NCBI RefSeq assembly: GCF_004209755.1
Contig: NZ_CP035913.1
Location: 4,030,001-4,094,000 of the forward strand
Direction of reading: 5' to 3'
Source: Pseudoduganella lutea
Lineage (GTDB): Bacteria; Pseudomonadota; Gammaproteobacteria; Burkholderiales; Burkholderiaceae_D
Length of the DNA stretch: 64,000 nt
Part shown: positions 1 to 8,567 of the stretch, piece after piece
Layout of the letters: each line of letters starts with the position of its first letter
How positions within the stretch are numbered: position 1 is the first letter of the stretch
Notes under the pieces: model-generated
The model's input: the letters and a program-made list of their open reading frames with translations, nothing else
Told to the model about the DNA's origin: nothing
Database searches by the model: none
Program-made: the position numbers and the translations under genes

Positions 1-1
1 G

Positions 2-277
2 AACGATATCGCCACCTTGCAGGAACGCATCAAGCTGCTGCAGGAAGAGATCGCTGCGCTCGTCAACGAAGGCAACAACCGCAGCCTGTACACATTGACG
101 ATCGTCACCGTGCTGGCGCTGCCGATCAACATCATCGCCGGCCTGCTGGGCATGAACGTGGGCGGCGTGCCGCTGGCCACGGACGCCTCCGGCTTCTGGA
201 TCATTGCCGGAATCGTGGCGGTATTTACCATTGTTGCCGGGTGGGTGGTCATGCGCCGGCGGCGGGAACTGGATTGA
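2..277 (+). CDS. ZntB/CorA-family divalent metal transporter, C-terminal part (5' truncated by window)
   Basis: Only the last 91 codons are visible; the frame is open from base 2. The segment has the end of the long cytoplasmic helix (LQERIKLLQEEIAALVNE), then TM1 finishing in the GMN signature as GMNVGG, a short periplasmic loop, TM2 and a basic tail (MRRRRELD). GMN is the ion-selectivity motif of the CorA superfamily, and GMNVGG followed by VPL is the form usual in ZntB-type members. These are pentameric inner-membrane channels or transporters for Mg2+, Zn2+ or related ions. The substrate cannot be decided from this fragment. It converges on ybeY across a palindromic repeat. Confidence 0.85.
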   Translation, partial: NDIATLQERIKLLQEEIAALVNEGNNRSLYTLTIVTVLALPINIIAGLLGMNVGGVPLATDASGFWIIAGIVAVFTIVAGWVVMRRRRELD

Positions 278-292
278 TCGACGGTGCATCAA

Positions 293-424
293 GGCCGAGC
301 CCGTGTCCACCTTGGGGTCAGGCCCATTTTCGGACACGGGCTCGGCCATGGTTCGCGCCAATTGCTGCGCTTTATAGCGGAGTCCGTGTCCACTTCGAGG
401 CCTGACCCCATGGTGGACACGGGT
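293..424. repeat. pair of palindromic repeats at a convergent gene junction (site A)
   Basis: Two hairpin-forming units lie between the converging zntB-like gene and ybeY. Unit 1 has perfect 16-bp arms (GGCCGAGCCCGTGTCC at 293-308, complement at 332-347). Unit 2 has 10-bp arms (CCGTGTCCAC at 384-393, complement at 413-422). Unit 1 carries GGGGTCAG in its loop and unit 2 carries CTGACCCC, so the two are mutually inverted. A related pair lies at 43737-43849. There is no T-run, so this is not a classical terminator, though it may stop transcription from both sides. Confidence 0.8.
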
Positions 425-445
425 TGAACAGTTAGGTCGTAAAGC

Positions 446-916
446 TTACTTCTCGGCGGCGTAAGGATCGGCGTAGCCAAGGCCTTCGAGCAGTTCGGTT
501 TCCAGGCTTTCCATTTCCTCGGCCTCGTCGTCCTCTTCGTGGTCGTAGCCCTGCGCATGCAGCACGCCGTGCACGATGAGGTGGGCCGTGTGTTCCTCGA
601 CCGACTTCTTTTGTTCTGCCGCTTCCCGCTCCAGCACGTCGGTGCACAGGATGATGTCGGCGCGCGTGGGCTCGTCGTCGGCAATCTCTTCGCCTTCGTT
701 GTAGGCGAACGTGAGCACATTGGTGGCATAGTCCTTGCCGCGGTAGGCCAGGTTCAGCTGCTGGCCCTCGGCCGCATCGACGAAGCGGATCGTCAGCTCG
801 GCCGGGGCGAACAGCGCGGCCTTCACCCACTTGCGGATCTGCGGGCGGGTGATGGTTTCCTGCAGGCGCGTATCGGCGTACTGCACCGACAAGGTCAACT
901 TATTTTTTTCGGACAT
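446..916 (-). CDS. ybeY: endoribonuclease YbeY (16S rRNA 3' maturation)
   Basis: YbeY is a single-strand-specific metal-dependent RNase acting in 16S rRNA 3'-end maturation and 70S ribosome quality control in the cytoplasm. The 156-residue product has the diagnostic zinc site near its C-terminus (HGVLHAQGYDH, the HxxxHxxxxxH pattern) and the family segment around AYRGKDYATNVLTF. The length is typical of the family. The start codon lies inside the end of phoH (17-bp overlap), which suggests translational coupling. The ybeY-phoH-miaB order is widely conserved in proteobacteria and supports the call. Confidence 0.97.
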   Translation of the reverse strand: MSEKNKLTLSVQYADTRLQETITRPQIRKWVKAALFAPAELTIRFVDAAEGQQLNLAYRGKDYATNVLTFAYNEGEEIADDEPTRADIILCTDVLEREAAEQKKSVEEHTAHLIVHGVLHAQGYDHEEDDEAEEMESLETELLEGLGYADPYAAEK

Positions 917-1955
917 TCCGGGCGGGGGTCTTGACGGGTTTCAGCAATGGGGCGATGTCGGCGGTGCTCTGGTGGGCGCTGTCGTAGGCATCGACGATGC
1001 GGGCCACGAGCGGGTGGCGCACCACGTCTTCGCTGGAAAAGTGCGAGAACGCGATGCCGCGCACGTCGCGCAGTACCTGGATCGCATCGACGAGGCCGCT
1101 CTTCTGGTGTTTCTGCAGGTCGACCTGGGTGACGTCGCCGGTGACGACGGCCTTGCTGCCAAAGCCGATACGCGTCAGGAACATCTTCATCTGTTCGACA
1201 GTGGTGTTCTGCGCTTCGTCGAGGATCACAAAGGCGTGGTTCAGCGTGCGGCCCCGCATATAGGCCAGCGGCGCGATCTCGATCACCTGCTTCTCGAACA
1301 TCTTCTGCGTGCGGTCGAAGCCGAGCAGGTCATACAGCGCGTCGTACAGCGGGCGCAGGTAAGGGTCGACCTTCTGCGCCATGTCGCCCGGCAGGAAGCC
1401 CAGCCGTTCCCCGGCCTCGACGGCCGGGCGGCACAGGATGATGCGCTTGACGGCATCGCGTTCCAGCGCATCGACGGCGCAGGCCACGGCAAGATAGGTC
1501 TTGCCCGTGCCGGCCGGGCCCACGCCAAAGCTGATGTCGTGTTCGAGGATGTTGCGCAGGTAGCGGATCTGGTGCGGCGTGCGGCCGCGCAGGTCGCTTC
1601 GGCGTGTCTTCAATACGGGGCTGGCGATTTCGGGATCGTTGAACGGCGGCTCTTCCTCGTCGTCGCCATCCGGCACCGCCTGGCTGGTGCGCTGTTCGAC
1701 GAGGCCCAGCTGCACCTCTTCGATCGGCACGGCCTTGTCGGCCACCGCATAGAATTTTTCCAGGATCTGCACGGCGCGCTCGGCATTGGTGCCGCTGACG
1801 ATGAACCGCTCGCCGCGCCGGAAGATCGTTACATCGAGCGCCGCAGAAATCTGGCGCAGGTTTTCATCGAGGGGGCCGCACAGATTGGCCAGCCGCGTAT
1901 TGTCCAGCGGTTCCGGCGTGAAGTAGTGCGGTTGAACGGGAGTCTTTGTTTTCAA
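900..1955 (-). CDS. PhoH-like ATPase (YbeZ)
   Basis: This is a 351-residue PhoH-family protein, a P-loop ATPase with a presumed RNA-related role as the partner of YbeY. Walker A is [11 protein letters not shown], Walker B is FVILDEAQN, and the [16 protein letters not shown] block is typical of PhoH. An N-terminal extension of about 125 residues contains a KH-like region ([12 protein letters not shown]). The frame begins at a TTG codon at 1955; no nearby ATG gives a better start and no clear ribosome-binding site is visible, so the N-terminus is uncertain. It overlaps ybeY by 17 bp and follows miaB after 63 bp. Confidence 0.93.
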   Translation of the reverse strand: MKTKTPVQPHYFTPEPLDNTRLANLCGPLDENLRQISAALDVTIFRRGERFIVSGTNAERAVQILEKFYAVADKAVPIEEVQLGLVEQRTSQAVPDGDDEEEPPFNDPEIASPVLKTRRSDLRGRTPHQIRYLRNILEHDISFGVGPAGTGKTYLAVACAVDALERDAVKRIILCRPAVEAGERLGFLPGDMAQKVDPYLRPLYDALYDLLGFDRTQKMFEKQVIEIAPLAYMRGRTLNHAFVILDEAQNTTVEQMKMFLTRIGFGSKAVVTGDVTQVDLQKHQKSGLVDAIQVLRDVRGIAFSHFSSEDVVRHPLVARIVDAYDSAHQSTADIAPLLKPVKTPARNVRKK

Positions 1956-2018
1956 TGTTTGGTCAGGGCAGAGTGGCGCGGCGTGCGTGAATGTTCAGAT
2001 GCGTGTTCCGATGCGTAT

Positions 2019-3350
2019 TCAGACGAGCTCGCCGCGCAGGGAATAGGACAGGCTTTCTGTAATGAATACGTCCACCATCTTGCCATGCAGTGCGGTCGGT
2101 GTGTCGCCACCATCGAACAGCACGGTGCGCGTGTTGCCGGCGCGCCCCGCCAGCTCGTTGCCACCGTTTTTCGATGGGCCTTCGACCAGCACGCGCATCG
2201 TCTTGCCCACCATCGCGGCGCTGTGCCGCTTCGTGTTGGCATCGACCAGGGCCTGCAGGCGCTGCAGCCGTGCCAGCTTCACCTCGTGCGGCGTGTCGTC
2301 GGCCAGGTTGGCGGCAGGCGTACCGGGGCGCTTGCTGAAGATGAAGCTGAACGAATTGTCGAAATCCACGTCCCGGATCAGCTTCATCATCGCCTCGAAG
2401 TCTTCTTCCGTTTCACCGGGGAAACCGACGATGAAGTCCGACGCGATCGTCACATCCGGCCGCACGGCCCGGACCTTGCGGATGATCGACTTGTATTCCA
2501 GCGCCGTGTAGCCGCGCTTCATTGCCCCCAGGATCTTGTCCGAGCCGTGCTGGGCGGGCAGGTACAGGTGGTCGGCCAGCTGCAGGATGCGCGCGTAGCA
2601 GTCGACGAGGCGTTGCGTGAATTCCTTCGGGTGGCTGGTGACGAAGCGGATGCGCTCGATGCCGGGAATTTCCGCCACGTATTCGATCAGCAGCGCGAAG
2701 TCGGCCTGCTGGCCATCGGCCATCTGGCCGCGGAATGCATTCACGTTCTGGCCCAGCAGCATCACTTCCTTGACGCCCTGCGCGGCCAGCCCGGCCACTT
2801 CGGTGAGCACGTCGTCGAAGCGGCGCGACACTTCCTCGCCACGGGTGTACGGCACCACGCAATAGCTGCAATATTTGCTGCAGCCTTCCATGATCGATAC
2901 ATAGGCAAACGCGCCATCGACGCGCGCCGGCGGCAGGTGGTCGAACTTTTCGATTTCGGGGAACGTGATGTCCACCTGCGGCTTGCCGCTGTGGCGGCGC
3001 AGCTCGATCATCTTCGGCAGCCGGTGCAGGGTCTGCGGGCCGAACACAATATCGACCTGCGGTGCGCGCTTGACGATCGCTTCGCCTTCCTGCGACGCCA
3101 CGCAGCCACCCACACCGATCACGAGATCGGGATTTTTTTCCTTCAGCTTGCGAAACACGCCCAGGTCGGAAAACACCTTTTCCTGTGCCTTTTCACGCAC
3201 CGAGCAGGTGTTGAGGAGGATGACGTCGGCGTCTTCCGGCGTTTCCGTGCGCACGAGGCCATCGGTGGCGCCGAGCAGGTCCGCCATCTTGTCCGAGTCG
3301 TACTCGTTCATCTGGCAGCCGAAGGTCTTGATGAATACTTTTTTCTGCAT
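2019..3350 (-). CDS. miaB: tRNA-2-methylthio-N6-dimethylallyladenosine synthase MiaB
   Basis: MiaB is a radical-SAM methylthiotransferase that converts i6A37 to ms2i6A37 in tRNAs reading UNN codons. Visible parts, in order, are the UPF0004 domain with three cluster cysteines ([25 protein letters not shown]), the radical-SAM motif [15 protein letters not shown], and a C-terminal TRAM domain ending in RGELV. The start at 3350 gives [13 protein letters not shown], matching the family N-terminus. The frame stays open upstream, with an ATG at 3431 preceded by a GAGG-like site that would add 27 residues. The substrate-forming enzyme MiaA is encoded about 31 kb away in the window. Confidence 0.96.
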   Translation of the reverse strand: MQKKVFIKTFGCQMNEYDSDKMADLLGATDGLVRTETPEDADVILLNTCSVREKAQEKVFSDLGVFRKLKEKNPDLVIGVGGCVASQEGEAIVKRAPQVDIVFGPQTLHRLPKMIELRRHSGKPQVDITFPEIEKFDHLPPARVDGAFAYVSIMEGCSKYCSYCVVPYTRGEEVSRRFDDVLTEVAGLAAQGVKEVMLLGQNVNAFRGQMADGQQADFALLIEYVAEIPGIERIRFVTSHPKEFTQRLVDCYARILQLADHLYLPAQHGSDKILGAMKRGYTALEYKSIIRKVRAVRPDVTIASDFIVGFPGETEEDFEAMMKLIRDVDFDNSFSFIFSKRPGTPAANLADDTPHEVKLARLQRLQALVDANTKRHSAAMVGKTMRVLVEGPSKNGGNELAGRAGNTRTVLFDGGDTPTALHGKMVDVFITESLSYSLRGELV

Positions 3351-3780
3351 GGCCGGGAGTTTACCGTAATTCGCGTTGATGAAATACGGAAAAACTTCCG
3401 ATGCCAAAAGGCATGCGGCTTTCCGGCTCATCAATATCGCCTCGGCAACTCTTTTACTGTTGAGTTGACTGTTGTAACAATTTCCCACCGGTTCTATCGT
3501 GCGCTGCCTGCCCTATCCGTGTGTTGAAATAGCATTGTTGTCAAGTATTTCAGCGAAAGATTGATATCAATTAAATGTTCGCTTGGCATCGCTAGGCTGG
3601 AGCGTGCTTGTTTGGGCATAGAATTTTGTAGAAAGTGCAAGTTTCTACCCCGATGGTCGCCGGCCCTTGCGCCTTCGGGCGTATTCGTTCCGGAAATGGT
3701 TTGGAAAACGAATGTAGAAATCTGCAGTCTTTCCTAATGTACGGAGCCGCATCTATCAACTATATTGACGAGGATCAATC
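3351..3780. promoter_or_regulatory. divergent intergenic region between miaB and a small HTH gene
   Basis: About 430 bp without a convincing gene, AT-richer than its surroundings from roughly 3470 to 3640. It contains a perfect 12-nt palindrome ATTGATATCAAT at 3560-3571 and a 7-bp-arm hairpin (GTAGAAA/TTTCTAC) at 3628-3648. Both divergent promoters must lie here. No -35/-10 pair stands out enough to call. Confidence 0.4.
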
Positions 3781-4143
3781 ATGGCACACCACGCACTCTC
3801 ATCCCAAGAAAGCTACAACCCAAACCACCTGCTCGATATCCTGCTGGGCAAGATGCAACTGAAAAACGATGCTGCCTTGTCGCGCCTGCTGGAAGTCGCG
3901 CCTCCCGTCATCAGCAAGATCCGTCACCATCGCCTGCCTGTCGGCGCATCGCTGCTGATCCGCATGCATGAAGTGACCGGCATGAGCATTCGCGACCTGC
4001 GCGATCTGATGGGCGACCGCCGGACCAAATACCGCCTGTCGGACGCCCAAGGCCGTCCGAAGCCAGAAGAGAAGGCGGCACAACAGGCAGCCGCCGCGGC
4101 ACAACAAGCTCAGCAAAAGCCCGAAGGCAATTACACCCACTGA
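3781..4143 (+). CDS. small helix-turn-helix protein, putative DNA-binding regulator
   Basis: A 120-residue protein of unknown specific function. Residues about 15-75 look like a lambda-repressor/XRE-type HTH: LKNDAALSRLLEVAPPVISK forms the turn and recognition helix, followed by a helical segment ending in RDLRDLMGDRR. The last 40 residues are Ala/Gln/Lys-rich (EEKAAQQAAAAAQQAQQKP) and probably disordered or helical. The start at 3781 is supported by GAGG about 7 nt upstream. Similar short HTH proteins occur in Oxalobacteraceae from memory. It is monocistronic, with a hairpin just after the stop. Its target is unknown. Confidence 0.75.
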   Translation: MAHHALSSQESYNPNHLLDILLGKMQLKNDAALSRLLEVAPPVISKIRHHRLPVGASLLIRMHEVTGMSIRDLRDLMGDRRTKYRLSDAQGRPKPEEKAAQQAAAAAQQAQQKPEGNYTH

Positions 4144-4150
4144 GCCTTGC

Positions 4151-4174
4151 CGGCCGGAGTTTCCGCTCCGGCCG
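4151..4174 (+). terminator. terminator-like hairpin after the HTH gene
   Basis: A perfect 9-bp GC-rich stem (CGGCCGGAG/CTCCGGCCG) with a 6-nt loop begins 7 nt after the stop codon of the HTH gene. The downstream sequence is T-poor, so it may act as a weak terminator or an RNA-stabilising end. Confidence 0.5.
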
Positions 4175-4361
4175 ATCTTCATGCGCCCTGTCACTCGCAG
4201 CCGGCCGCTTCACCAGTTCGCCGCTTTACGAGCGGCTGCTTCACTGTTCTACTTCCAGTTCTACTTCCCAGTTCGTTGCTCCGCCAGCTCGCCGTTTCAT
4301 AAGCCGCACGCTCCCGCGCCAGCAATGGTCGCCGTCCGTCCTCTTTCTGTTTGACCAGCCT

Positions 4362-5204
4362 TCACGACAGCAGCACCGGTGCCATTGCCGCGAACTCCGT
4401 CTGCGTCTGCTCGAACACGCGCAGGTACGCTGTCTCGTCGAGACCCAGCGCATGCCACGCCACGGCCGACAGCGGCGGCACGAGCTCATCCGCAACACCG
4501 GCCAGATCCAGCGCATGCGCGATCGCATCGGCCACGTGGATGATCGTGGCCAGGAAGCCGGCGCCCGGCGCCTCCGGTGCATGGTGGTGGCCGATGGCGA
4601 GCCGCATCGTCTCTGAAAAGTTCCAATGGCCGGCGAGCGCGAGGCCGGCATCGACGTGGTCGACGCCAAGCACGGCGCGCTCGGCGTCGAGCCACTGCGC
4701 ATCGTGCGCACCCCGCCAGACGATCACGCGCGCATAGTGATCGGGAAAACAGCTGACCAGCACCAGGCGGCCGACGTCGTGCAGCAGCCCTGCCGTGAAC
4801 GCATAATCCTGGTTGAAGCGCACGTGGCGTGCCAGCGCCTTGGCACAGATGGCTGTGGCAATCGAGTGCCGCCAGAATGCCGGGTGCGAAAAGCCGTTGC
4901 AGCGGTTCTCGGGAAAGCAGCCGGTCACCGCCGCCGCGGTGATCACGTTGCGCGCGGTCTGGAAACCGAGGTAGGTGATCGCCTGCTGGATCGTTGTCAC
5001 GCGCACCTGCAGGCCGTACATCGCCGAGTTGGCCAGGCGCAGTGTCTTCGCCGTCAGCGCCTGGTCTTGCGCGACCTTTTTCGCCAGCACGGCAATGTCG
5101 ACTTCCTCGGCATCGATGCTGTTCAACAGATCCATCACGACCGCCGGCAGCGAGGGCAGGTCGTCCAGGTTCTGGACGATGTGGTCGCGGCGCAGGGGTT
5201 TCAT
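4362..5204 (-). CDS. HDOD-domain signalling protein
   Basis: A 280-residue HDOD (metal-independent HD-related output) protein. It begins MKPLRRDHIVQNLDDLPSLP, typical of the family, and has LANSAMYG, the conserved helix around TYLGFQTARNVI, and LLHDVGRLVL. HDOD proteins act in signalling and are linked to motility, biofilm and stress control without a known enzymatic activity. The start at 5204 overlaps the stop of the upstream gene as ATGA, so the two are translationally coupled. The C-terminal 40 residues (LGLDETAYLRVFEQTQTEF) resemble tails of other betaproteobacterial HDOD proteins. Confidence 0.88.
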   Translation of the reverse strand: MKPLRRDHIVQNLDDLPSLPAVVMDLLNSIDAEEVDIAVLAKKVAQDQALTAKTLRLANSAMYGLQVRVTTIQQAITYLGFQTARNVITAAAVTGCFPENRCNGFSHPAFWRHSIATAICAKALARHVRFNQDYAFTAGLLHDVGRLVLVSCFPDHYARVIVWRGAHDAQWLDAERAVLGVDHVDAGLALAGHWNFSETMRLAIGHHHAPEAPGAGFLATIIHVADAIAHALDLAGVADELVPPLSAVAWHALGLDETAYLRVFEQTQTEFAAMAPVLLS

Positions 5205-5488
5205 CCAGTCGCCCCGGCGCGCCAGGCGTGCAGGGAAGTGCGCAATTCGGCGCCCGCCCAGGCATCGGCACTGGCCGGATCGAGCTTGCGGAACAGGTAG
5301 TCGATGCGTTCGCGCGGCGGCACGCGCACCGGTAGCGCCTCGACGCCCTGGCGCGCCAGCGAAGCCAGCATGGCCGGGGTCAGCGTTGTGCCATGCGGCA
5401 GCAGCAACTGGCCCTGCGCATCGCGCAGTTCGCCCGCCAGCACCATGCCCGCACGCGCTTGCGCCAGCGGCAGTTTGCCGATCTCCAT
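5201..5488 (-). CDS. small protein coupled to HDOD gene, HD-GYP N-terminal-like module
   Basis: A 95-residue protein. Its core, QARAGMVLAGELRDAQGQLL followed by LPHGTTLTP and a helix ending VEALPVRVP, matches the small beta-rich module often found at the N-terminus of HD-GYP and HDOD proteins (PGMVLAEDVYDADG-type sequences). Here it is a separate gene overlapping the HDOD start by 4 bp. The start at 5488 has a strong GAGGAGG ribosome-binding site. It probably works with the HDOD protein; this is inferred from coupling and sequence resemblance. Confidence 0.7.
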   Translation of the reverse strand: MEIGKLPLAQARAGMVLAGELRDAQGQLLLPHGTTLTPAMLASLARQGVEALPVRVPPRERIDYLFRKLDPASADAWAGAELRTSLHAWRAGATG

Positions 5489-5614
5489 CGCATCCTCCTC
5501 GTCGAGAACCGATCTTACACCAAGCGTTCCACGGCGCGGCGCGGTCCGGCCGGGACCGCAAGCCGGGCGCCCGCTTCGACGTGGCTGACGCATACTGCCG
5601 ATAAAGGAGGAGTC

Positions 5615-6160
5615 ATGAGCACACAGCGGCAGATTGCCCTGCTACGGGGCGTCAATGTCGGCCGTGCCAAGCGCATCGCCATGGCGGATTTGCGCAAGGT
5701 ATTGGGCGACCTGGGCTTTTCCGGCGTCCGCACGTTGCTCAACAGTGGCAATGCCGTGTTCGACTGTCCCGCGGCCGACGCGGCACAGTCCGCCTTGCGC
5801 ATCGAGGAAGCGCTCGTACTGAAGCTTGGCGTGCCCGCACGCGTGACCGTGCTCGATGCGCACCAACTGGCCGAGGTGGTGGCCGCGAACCCGCTGCTGG
5901 ATCTTGCCTCGGACCCCGCCCGGCTGATGGTCGCCGTGCTCAGCAATCCAGCCGACCGCACCAGGCTGGAAGCGCTGGCACACCAGCAATGGCAGCCGGA
6001 GGCGTTCGCGCTGGGGCAATGGGCCGCCTATATATGGTGCAGCGATGGCGTGCTGGCCAGCCGTGCCGCCGCGGCGATGGGCAACCTGCTGGGCGATGCC
6101 GTAACGACCCGCAACTGGAGTACCATTACCAAACTACATTCTTTGGCGATGGAAACTTAA
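5615..6160 (+). CDS. DUF1697 family protein
   Basis: A 181-residue DUF1697 protein. Characteristic features are the N-terminal IALLRGVNVG, the block MADLRKVLGDLGFSGVRTLL with NSGNAVF after it, and a C-terminal TRNWSTITKL. The biochemical role of the family is not established. The ATG at 5615 is preceded by a near-perfect AAAGGAGG site, which decides the start although the frame stays open further upstream. It is followed after 13 bp by a DUF3224 gene in the same direction, so the two may be cotranscribed. Confidence 0.9.
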   Translation: MSTQRQIALLRGVNVGRAKRIAMADLRKVLGDLGFSGVRTLLNSGNAVFDCPAADAAQSALRIEEALVLKLGVPARVTVLDAHQLAEVVAANPLLDLASDPARLMVAVLSNPADRTRLEALAHQQWQPEAFALGQWAAYIWCSDGVLASRAAAAMGNLLGDAVTTRNWSTITKLHSLAMET

Positions 6161-6173
6161 CTCAGGGGACGGC

Positions 6174-6578
6174 ATGGCGACGATCAGCGGCGAATTCGAT
6201 GTCAAACTGGTGCCGGAAATCCTGGCCGAAGGCAGCGAGGGGACGGGCATCGAGCGGATGACGCTCGACAAGCATTACCATGGCGCGCTGACGGCGACCG
6301 GCCGTGGCGAATTCCTGTCCTTCCGCAGCCCCGTGCCCACGTCGGCTGTCTACATCGCACTCGAGAAGGTTGATGGCACGCTGGAAGGGCGCCCCGGCAG
6401 CTTCATGCTGCAGCATGCCGGCGTGATGGGAGGCGCGCATGCAGGCCTGCGCATCCTCATCGCGCCCGATTCCGGGACCGGCGAGCTGTCCGGCATTGCG
6501 GGCACGCTGGGTATCCGCATCGAGAACGGCAAGCATTACTACGACCTCGACTACACGCTGCCCGCCACGGACCGGTAG
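6174..6578 (+). CDS. DUF3224 family protein
   Basis: A 134-residue DUF3224 protein, predicted as a single beta-barrel-like domain related to allene-oxide-cyclase folds. Family features include GEFDVKLVPE near the N-terminus, LDKHYHGALTATGRGEFLSF, a central LEGRPGSFMLQHAGVM, and the C-terminal SGTGELSGIAGTLGI with GKHYYDLDYTL. No enzymatic function is known. It has no signal peptide and is presumably cytosolic. It starts 13 bp after the DUF1697 gene, and the ChaN-like gene follows after 46 bp. Confidence 0.88.
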   Translation: MATISGEFDVKLVPEILAEGSEGTGIERMTLDKHYHGALTATGRGEFLSFRSPVPTSAVYIALEKVDGTLEGRPGSFMLQHAGVMGGAHAGLRILIAPDSGTGELSGIAGTLGIRIENGKHYYDLDYTLPATDR

Positions 6579-6624
6579 GTGCCGGCTTCGGGTAGACTGG
6601 CCGTTTTCCGTTCTCACAAGCCAC

Positions 6625-7458
6625 ATGAAACATTTCCCGTTCGTTGCCGTGCTGGCCAGCGCCCTGCTGGCCGGCTGCGGCATCGTCAAGAAAGACAGCG
6701 CCGCCGGTCGCATCACCGGCATGCAGGAAGCAGCCAATCCCCAGGTGCTGCTGCTGGGCGAAGTGCACGACAATGCCCAGGGCCACAAGCTGCGTTTCGA
6801 GGAATTGAAGAAGCGGGTCGATGCCGGCTGGCACCCCGTGGTCGCGATGGAACAGTTCGACCACGAAGACCAGCCGTTGCTGGACGAGGCGCAAAAGGGC
6901 TGCGTCGATGCCGGTTGCGTGATCCGCGTGATGAAGAAGAAGGGCTGGGACTGGCAGCAGTACTACCCGGTGATCCAGCTGGCCCTCGACAAGCACCTGC
7001 CGATCGTGGCCGTGAACCTGTCGCGCGCGAACGCTTCGAAAGTGGTGCGCGATGGCGTGGCATCGAGCTTCGACGCGAAGACGATAGCCGACTACCGGCT
7101 CAATGAACCGATCTCGGCCGACTGGCGCAAGGCGCAGGAAAACGAAATCCGCACCGGCCACTGCAATATGCTGCCGGACATGATGATCCCCGGCATGGTC
7201 GACGCCCAGATGGCGCGCGACATCTGGATGGCCAGGCTGATTCGCGACCAGCAGCCGCGCGATGTCGTGCTCATCGCCGGCAACGGCCACGTGCGCAAGG
7301 ATATCGGCGTGCCGCGCTGGCTGAACACCGTCGGCGCCAAGCTGACCGTGAAGGCGATCGGCTATGTCGAAGGCAGTGGCCAGAAGGAGTTGTTCGACGA
7401 GGTGCGGAACATCCCGGCGCAGAAGCGCGCCGATCCCTGCGCGAAGTTCAAGAAATAA
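6625..7458 (+). CDS. ChaN-like lipoprotein (heme/iron-related, DUF399)
   Basis: A 277-residue lipoprotein. The start at 6625 yields a short signal peptide with lipobox LLAGC (Cys about residue 17), so the product is probably anchored in the outer membrane. The mature part is ChaN/DUF399-like: VLLLGEVHDNAQGH (conserved GExHD), VAMEQFDHEDQP, and VLIAGNGHVRKDIGVPRWL. Campylobacter ChaN binds cofacial heme and is linked to iron acquisition; the family is also distantly related to TraB/EreA-type folds. No haem-uptake genes are adjacent, so the iron role is an inference. A tandem palindromic repeat lies directly downstream. Confidence 0.85.
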   Translation: MKHFPFVAVLASALLAGCGIVKKDSAAGRITGMQEAANPQVLLLGEVHDNAQGHKLRFEELKKRVDAGWHPVVAMEQFDHEDQPLLDEAQKGCVDAGCVIRVMKKKGWDWQQYYPVIQLALDKHLPIVAVNLSRANASKVVRDGVASSFDAKTIADYRLNEPISADWRKAQENEIRTGHCNMLPDMMIPGMVDAQMARDIWMARLIRDQQPRDVVLIAGNGHVRKDIGVPRWLNTVGAKLTVKAIGYVEGSGQKELFDEVRNIPAQKRADPCAKFKK

Positions 7459-7463
7459 TGTTT

Positions 7464-7533
7464 CCGAAAACCGGGGTCAGACCCCGGTATCAGGAAATAT
7501 TTCCAAAGATCGGGGTCAGACCCCGGTTTCAGG
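7464..7533. repeat. tandem palindromic repeat with GGGGTCAGACCCC core (site C)
   Basis: Two direct copies of a unit of about 40 bp lie between the converging chaN-like gene and udh. The palindromic cores are ACCGGGGTC-A-GACCCCGGT (7470-7488) and CGGGGTC-A-GACCCCG (7511-7525), each followed by a TCAGG element. The GGGGTCAG core is shared with sites A and B. Confidence 0.8.
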
Positions 7534-7637
7534 CAACAAAAAAGGGCGCATGGGAGAGGGTGCTGACCTGCATGTCATCACCCGCTGCGCAGGCGAGGAG
7601 CAGCACTCCTCGAAACCCCTGCTCCGCCCCTTTTCTA

Positions 7638-8453
7638 TCAGTCCTTGTACATCGGTCCGTCGAAGATGAACTTGCCGCCGTGGTAGTTGAACGTGGCGTC
7701 GTCCGCTGGCGGGTATTCGCCGGTTTCCGGCACGTCGGCGCGGAACTGCTCGGACGAATCCTTCGGCTGGAAGCCCAGGTGGGCGGCCTTGCGGTTGTCC
7801 CACCACTGGCGCTTGTTGTTCGACGCGCCGAACAGGATCGTGTGGCCCACGCGCGGGGTCAGCAGCGATACGCGCAGTGCTTCCACCAGGTCGTCATAGG
7901 ACAGGTACGTGCACATCATGCGTGGGTTGTTCACCGACGGGAACGACGAACCGATGCGCAGGCACACGGTCTCGATGCCGGCGCGGTCGAAGTAGTAGCG
8001 CGACAGCTGCTCGCCGAAGACCTTCGAGATGCCGTACATGCTGTCCGGGCGCGGCGGGTCGTCCGCGTCGATCACCTGGGTTTGCGGGTAGAAACCGATC
8101 GCATGGTTCGACGAGGCGAACACGATGCGCTTCACGCCGTGGCGATGCGCCGCCTCGTAGATGTTGTACGTGCCCTGGATGTTGGCGAACATGATGTTCT
8201 CGAACGTGTTCTCGGTCGAGATGCCGCCGAAATGCAGGATGGCGTCGACACCTTCGACCATCTTCAGCACGGCGGCCTTGTCGGCCAGGTCGGCCTGGAA
8301 GATCTCTTCGCCTTCGCCGGCTTCGCCCATGTCGCCGATGTCGGACAGGCGCACCACGTCCGCCCACGGCTTGATCCGCTCGCGCAGCACTTTACCGAGG
8401 CCGCCGGCCGCGCCGGTCAGCAACAGGCGCTTGAAAGGTTTTTTCGTCGTCAT
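7638..8453 (-). CDS. udh: uronate dehydrogenase (NAD-dependent)
   Basis: A 271-residue short-chain/extended NAD(P)-dependent reductase. It oxidises D-galacturonate or D-glucuronate to the aldarolactone, first step of the oxidative uronate pathway. Visible are the Rossmann motif LLLTGAAGGLGKVLRER, the uronate-dehydrogenase block LHFGGIST, VFASSNHAIGFYPQT, catalytic YGISK (Tyr-xxx-Lys), CLRIGSSFPSV, and the late motif WWDNRKAAHLGFQPKDSSE. A start at 8453 gives the canonical N-terminus; an in-frame codon at 8495 would add 14 residues. Neighbouring garD acts on the product after lactone opening. No lactonase gene is adjacent. Confidence 0.93.
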   Translation of the reverse strand: MTTKKPFKRLLLTGAAGGLGKVLRERIKPWADVVRLSDIGDMGEAGEGEEIFQADLADKAAVLKMVEGVDAILHFGGISTENTFENIMFANIQGTYNIYEAAHRHGVKRIVFASSNHAIGFYPQTQVIDADDPPRPDSMYGISKVFGEQLSRYYFDRAGIETVCLRIGSSFPSVNNPRMMCTYLSYDDLVEALRVSLLTPRVGHTILFGASNNKRQWWDNRKAAHLGFQPKDSSEQFRADVPETGEYPPADDATFNYHGGKFIFDGPMYKD

Positions 8454-8567
8454 TGTCGTCTCTTGAGTCTTGTACGAAGGTTCGGGAGGAAGCATCCTAA
8501 CTGAATCCGCCGGGGCTGGCGGAGCCAGGATAAAAATACGCGGCAGCTTGATTCGCGCGTTCTGGCG

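Noticed and set aside
831..3527. Open frame of 898 codons on the plus strand
   Set aside because: It is antisense to phoH and miaB, whose products have clear catalytic motifs; its translation is His/Arg/Ala-rich without domains, a typical GC-rich shadow.
3635..3862. Open frame of 75 codons overlapping the HTH gene start
   Set aside because: No ribosome-binding site, overlaps the better supported HTH gene in another frame and no protein features.
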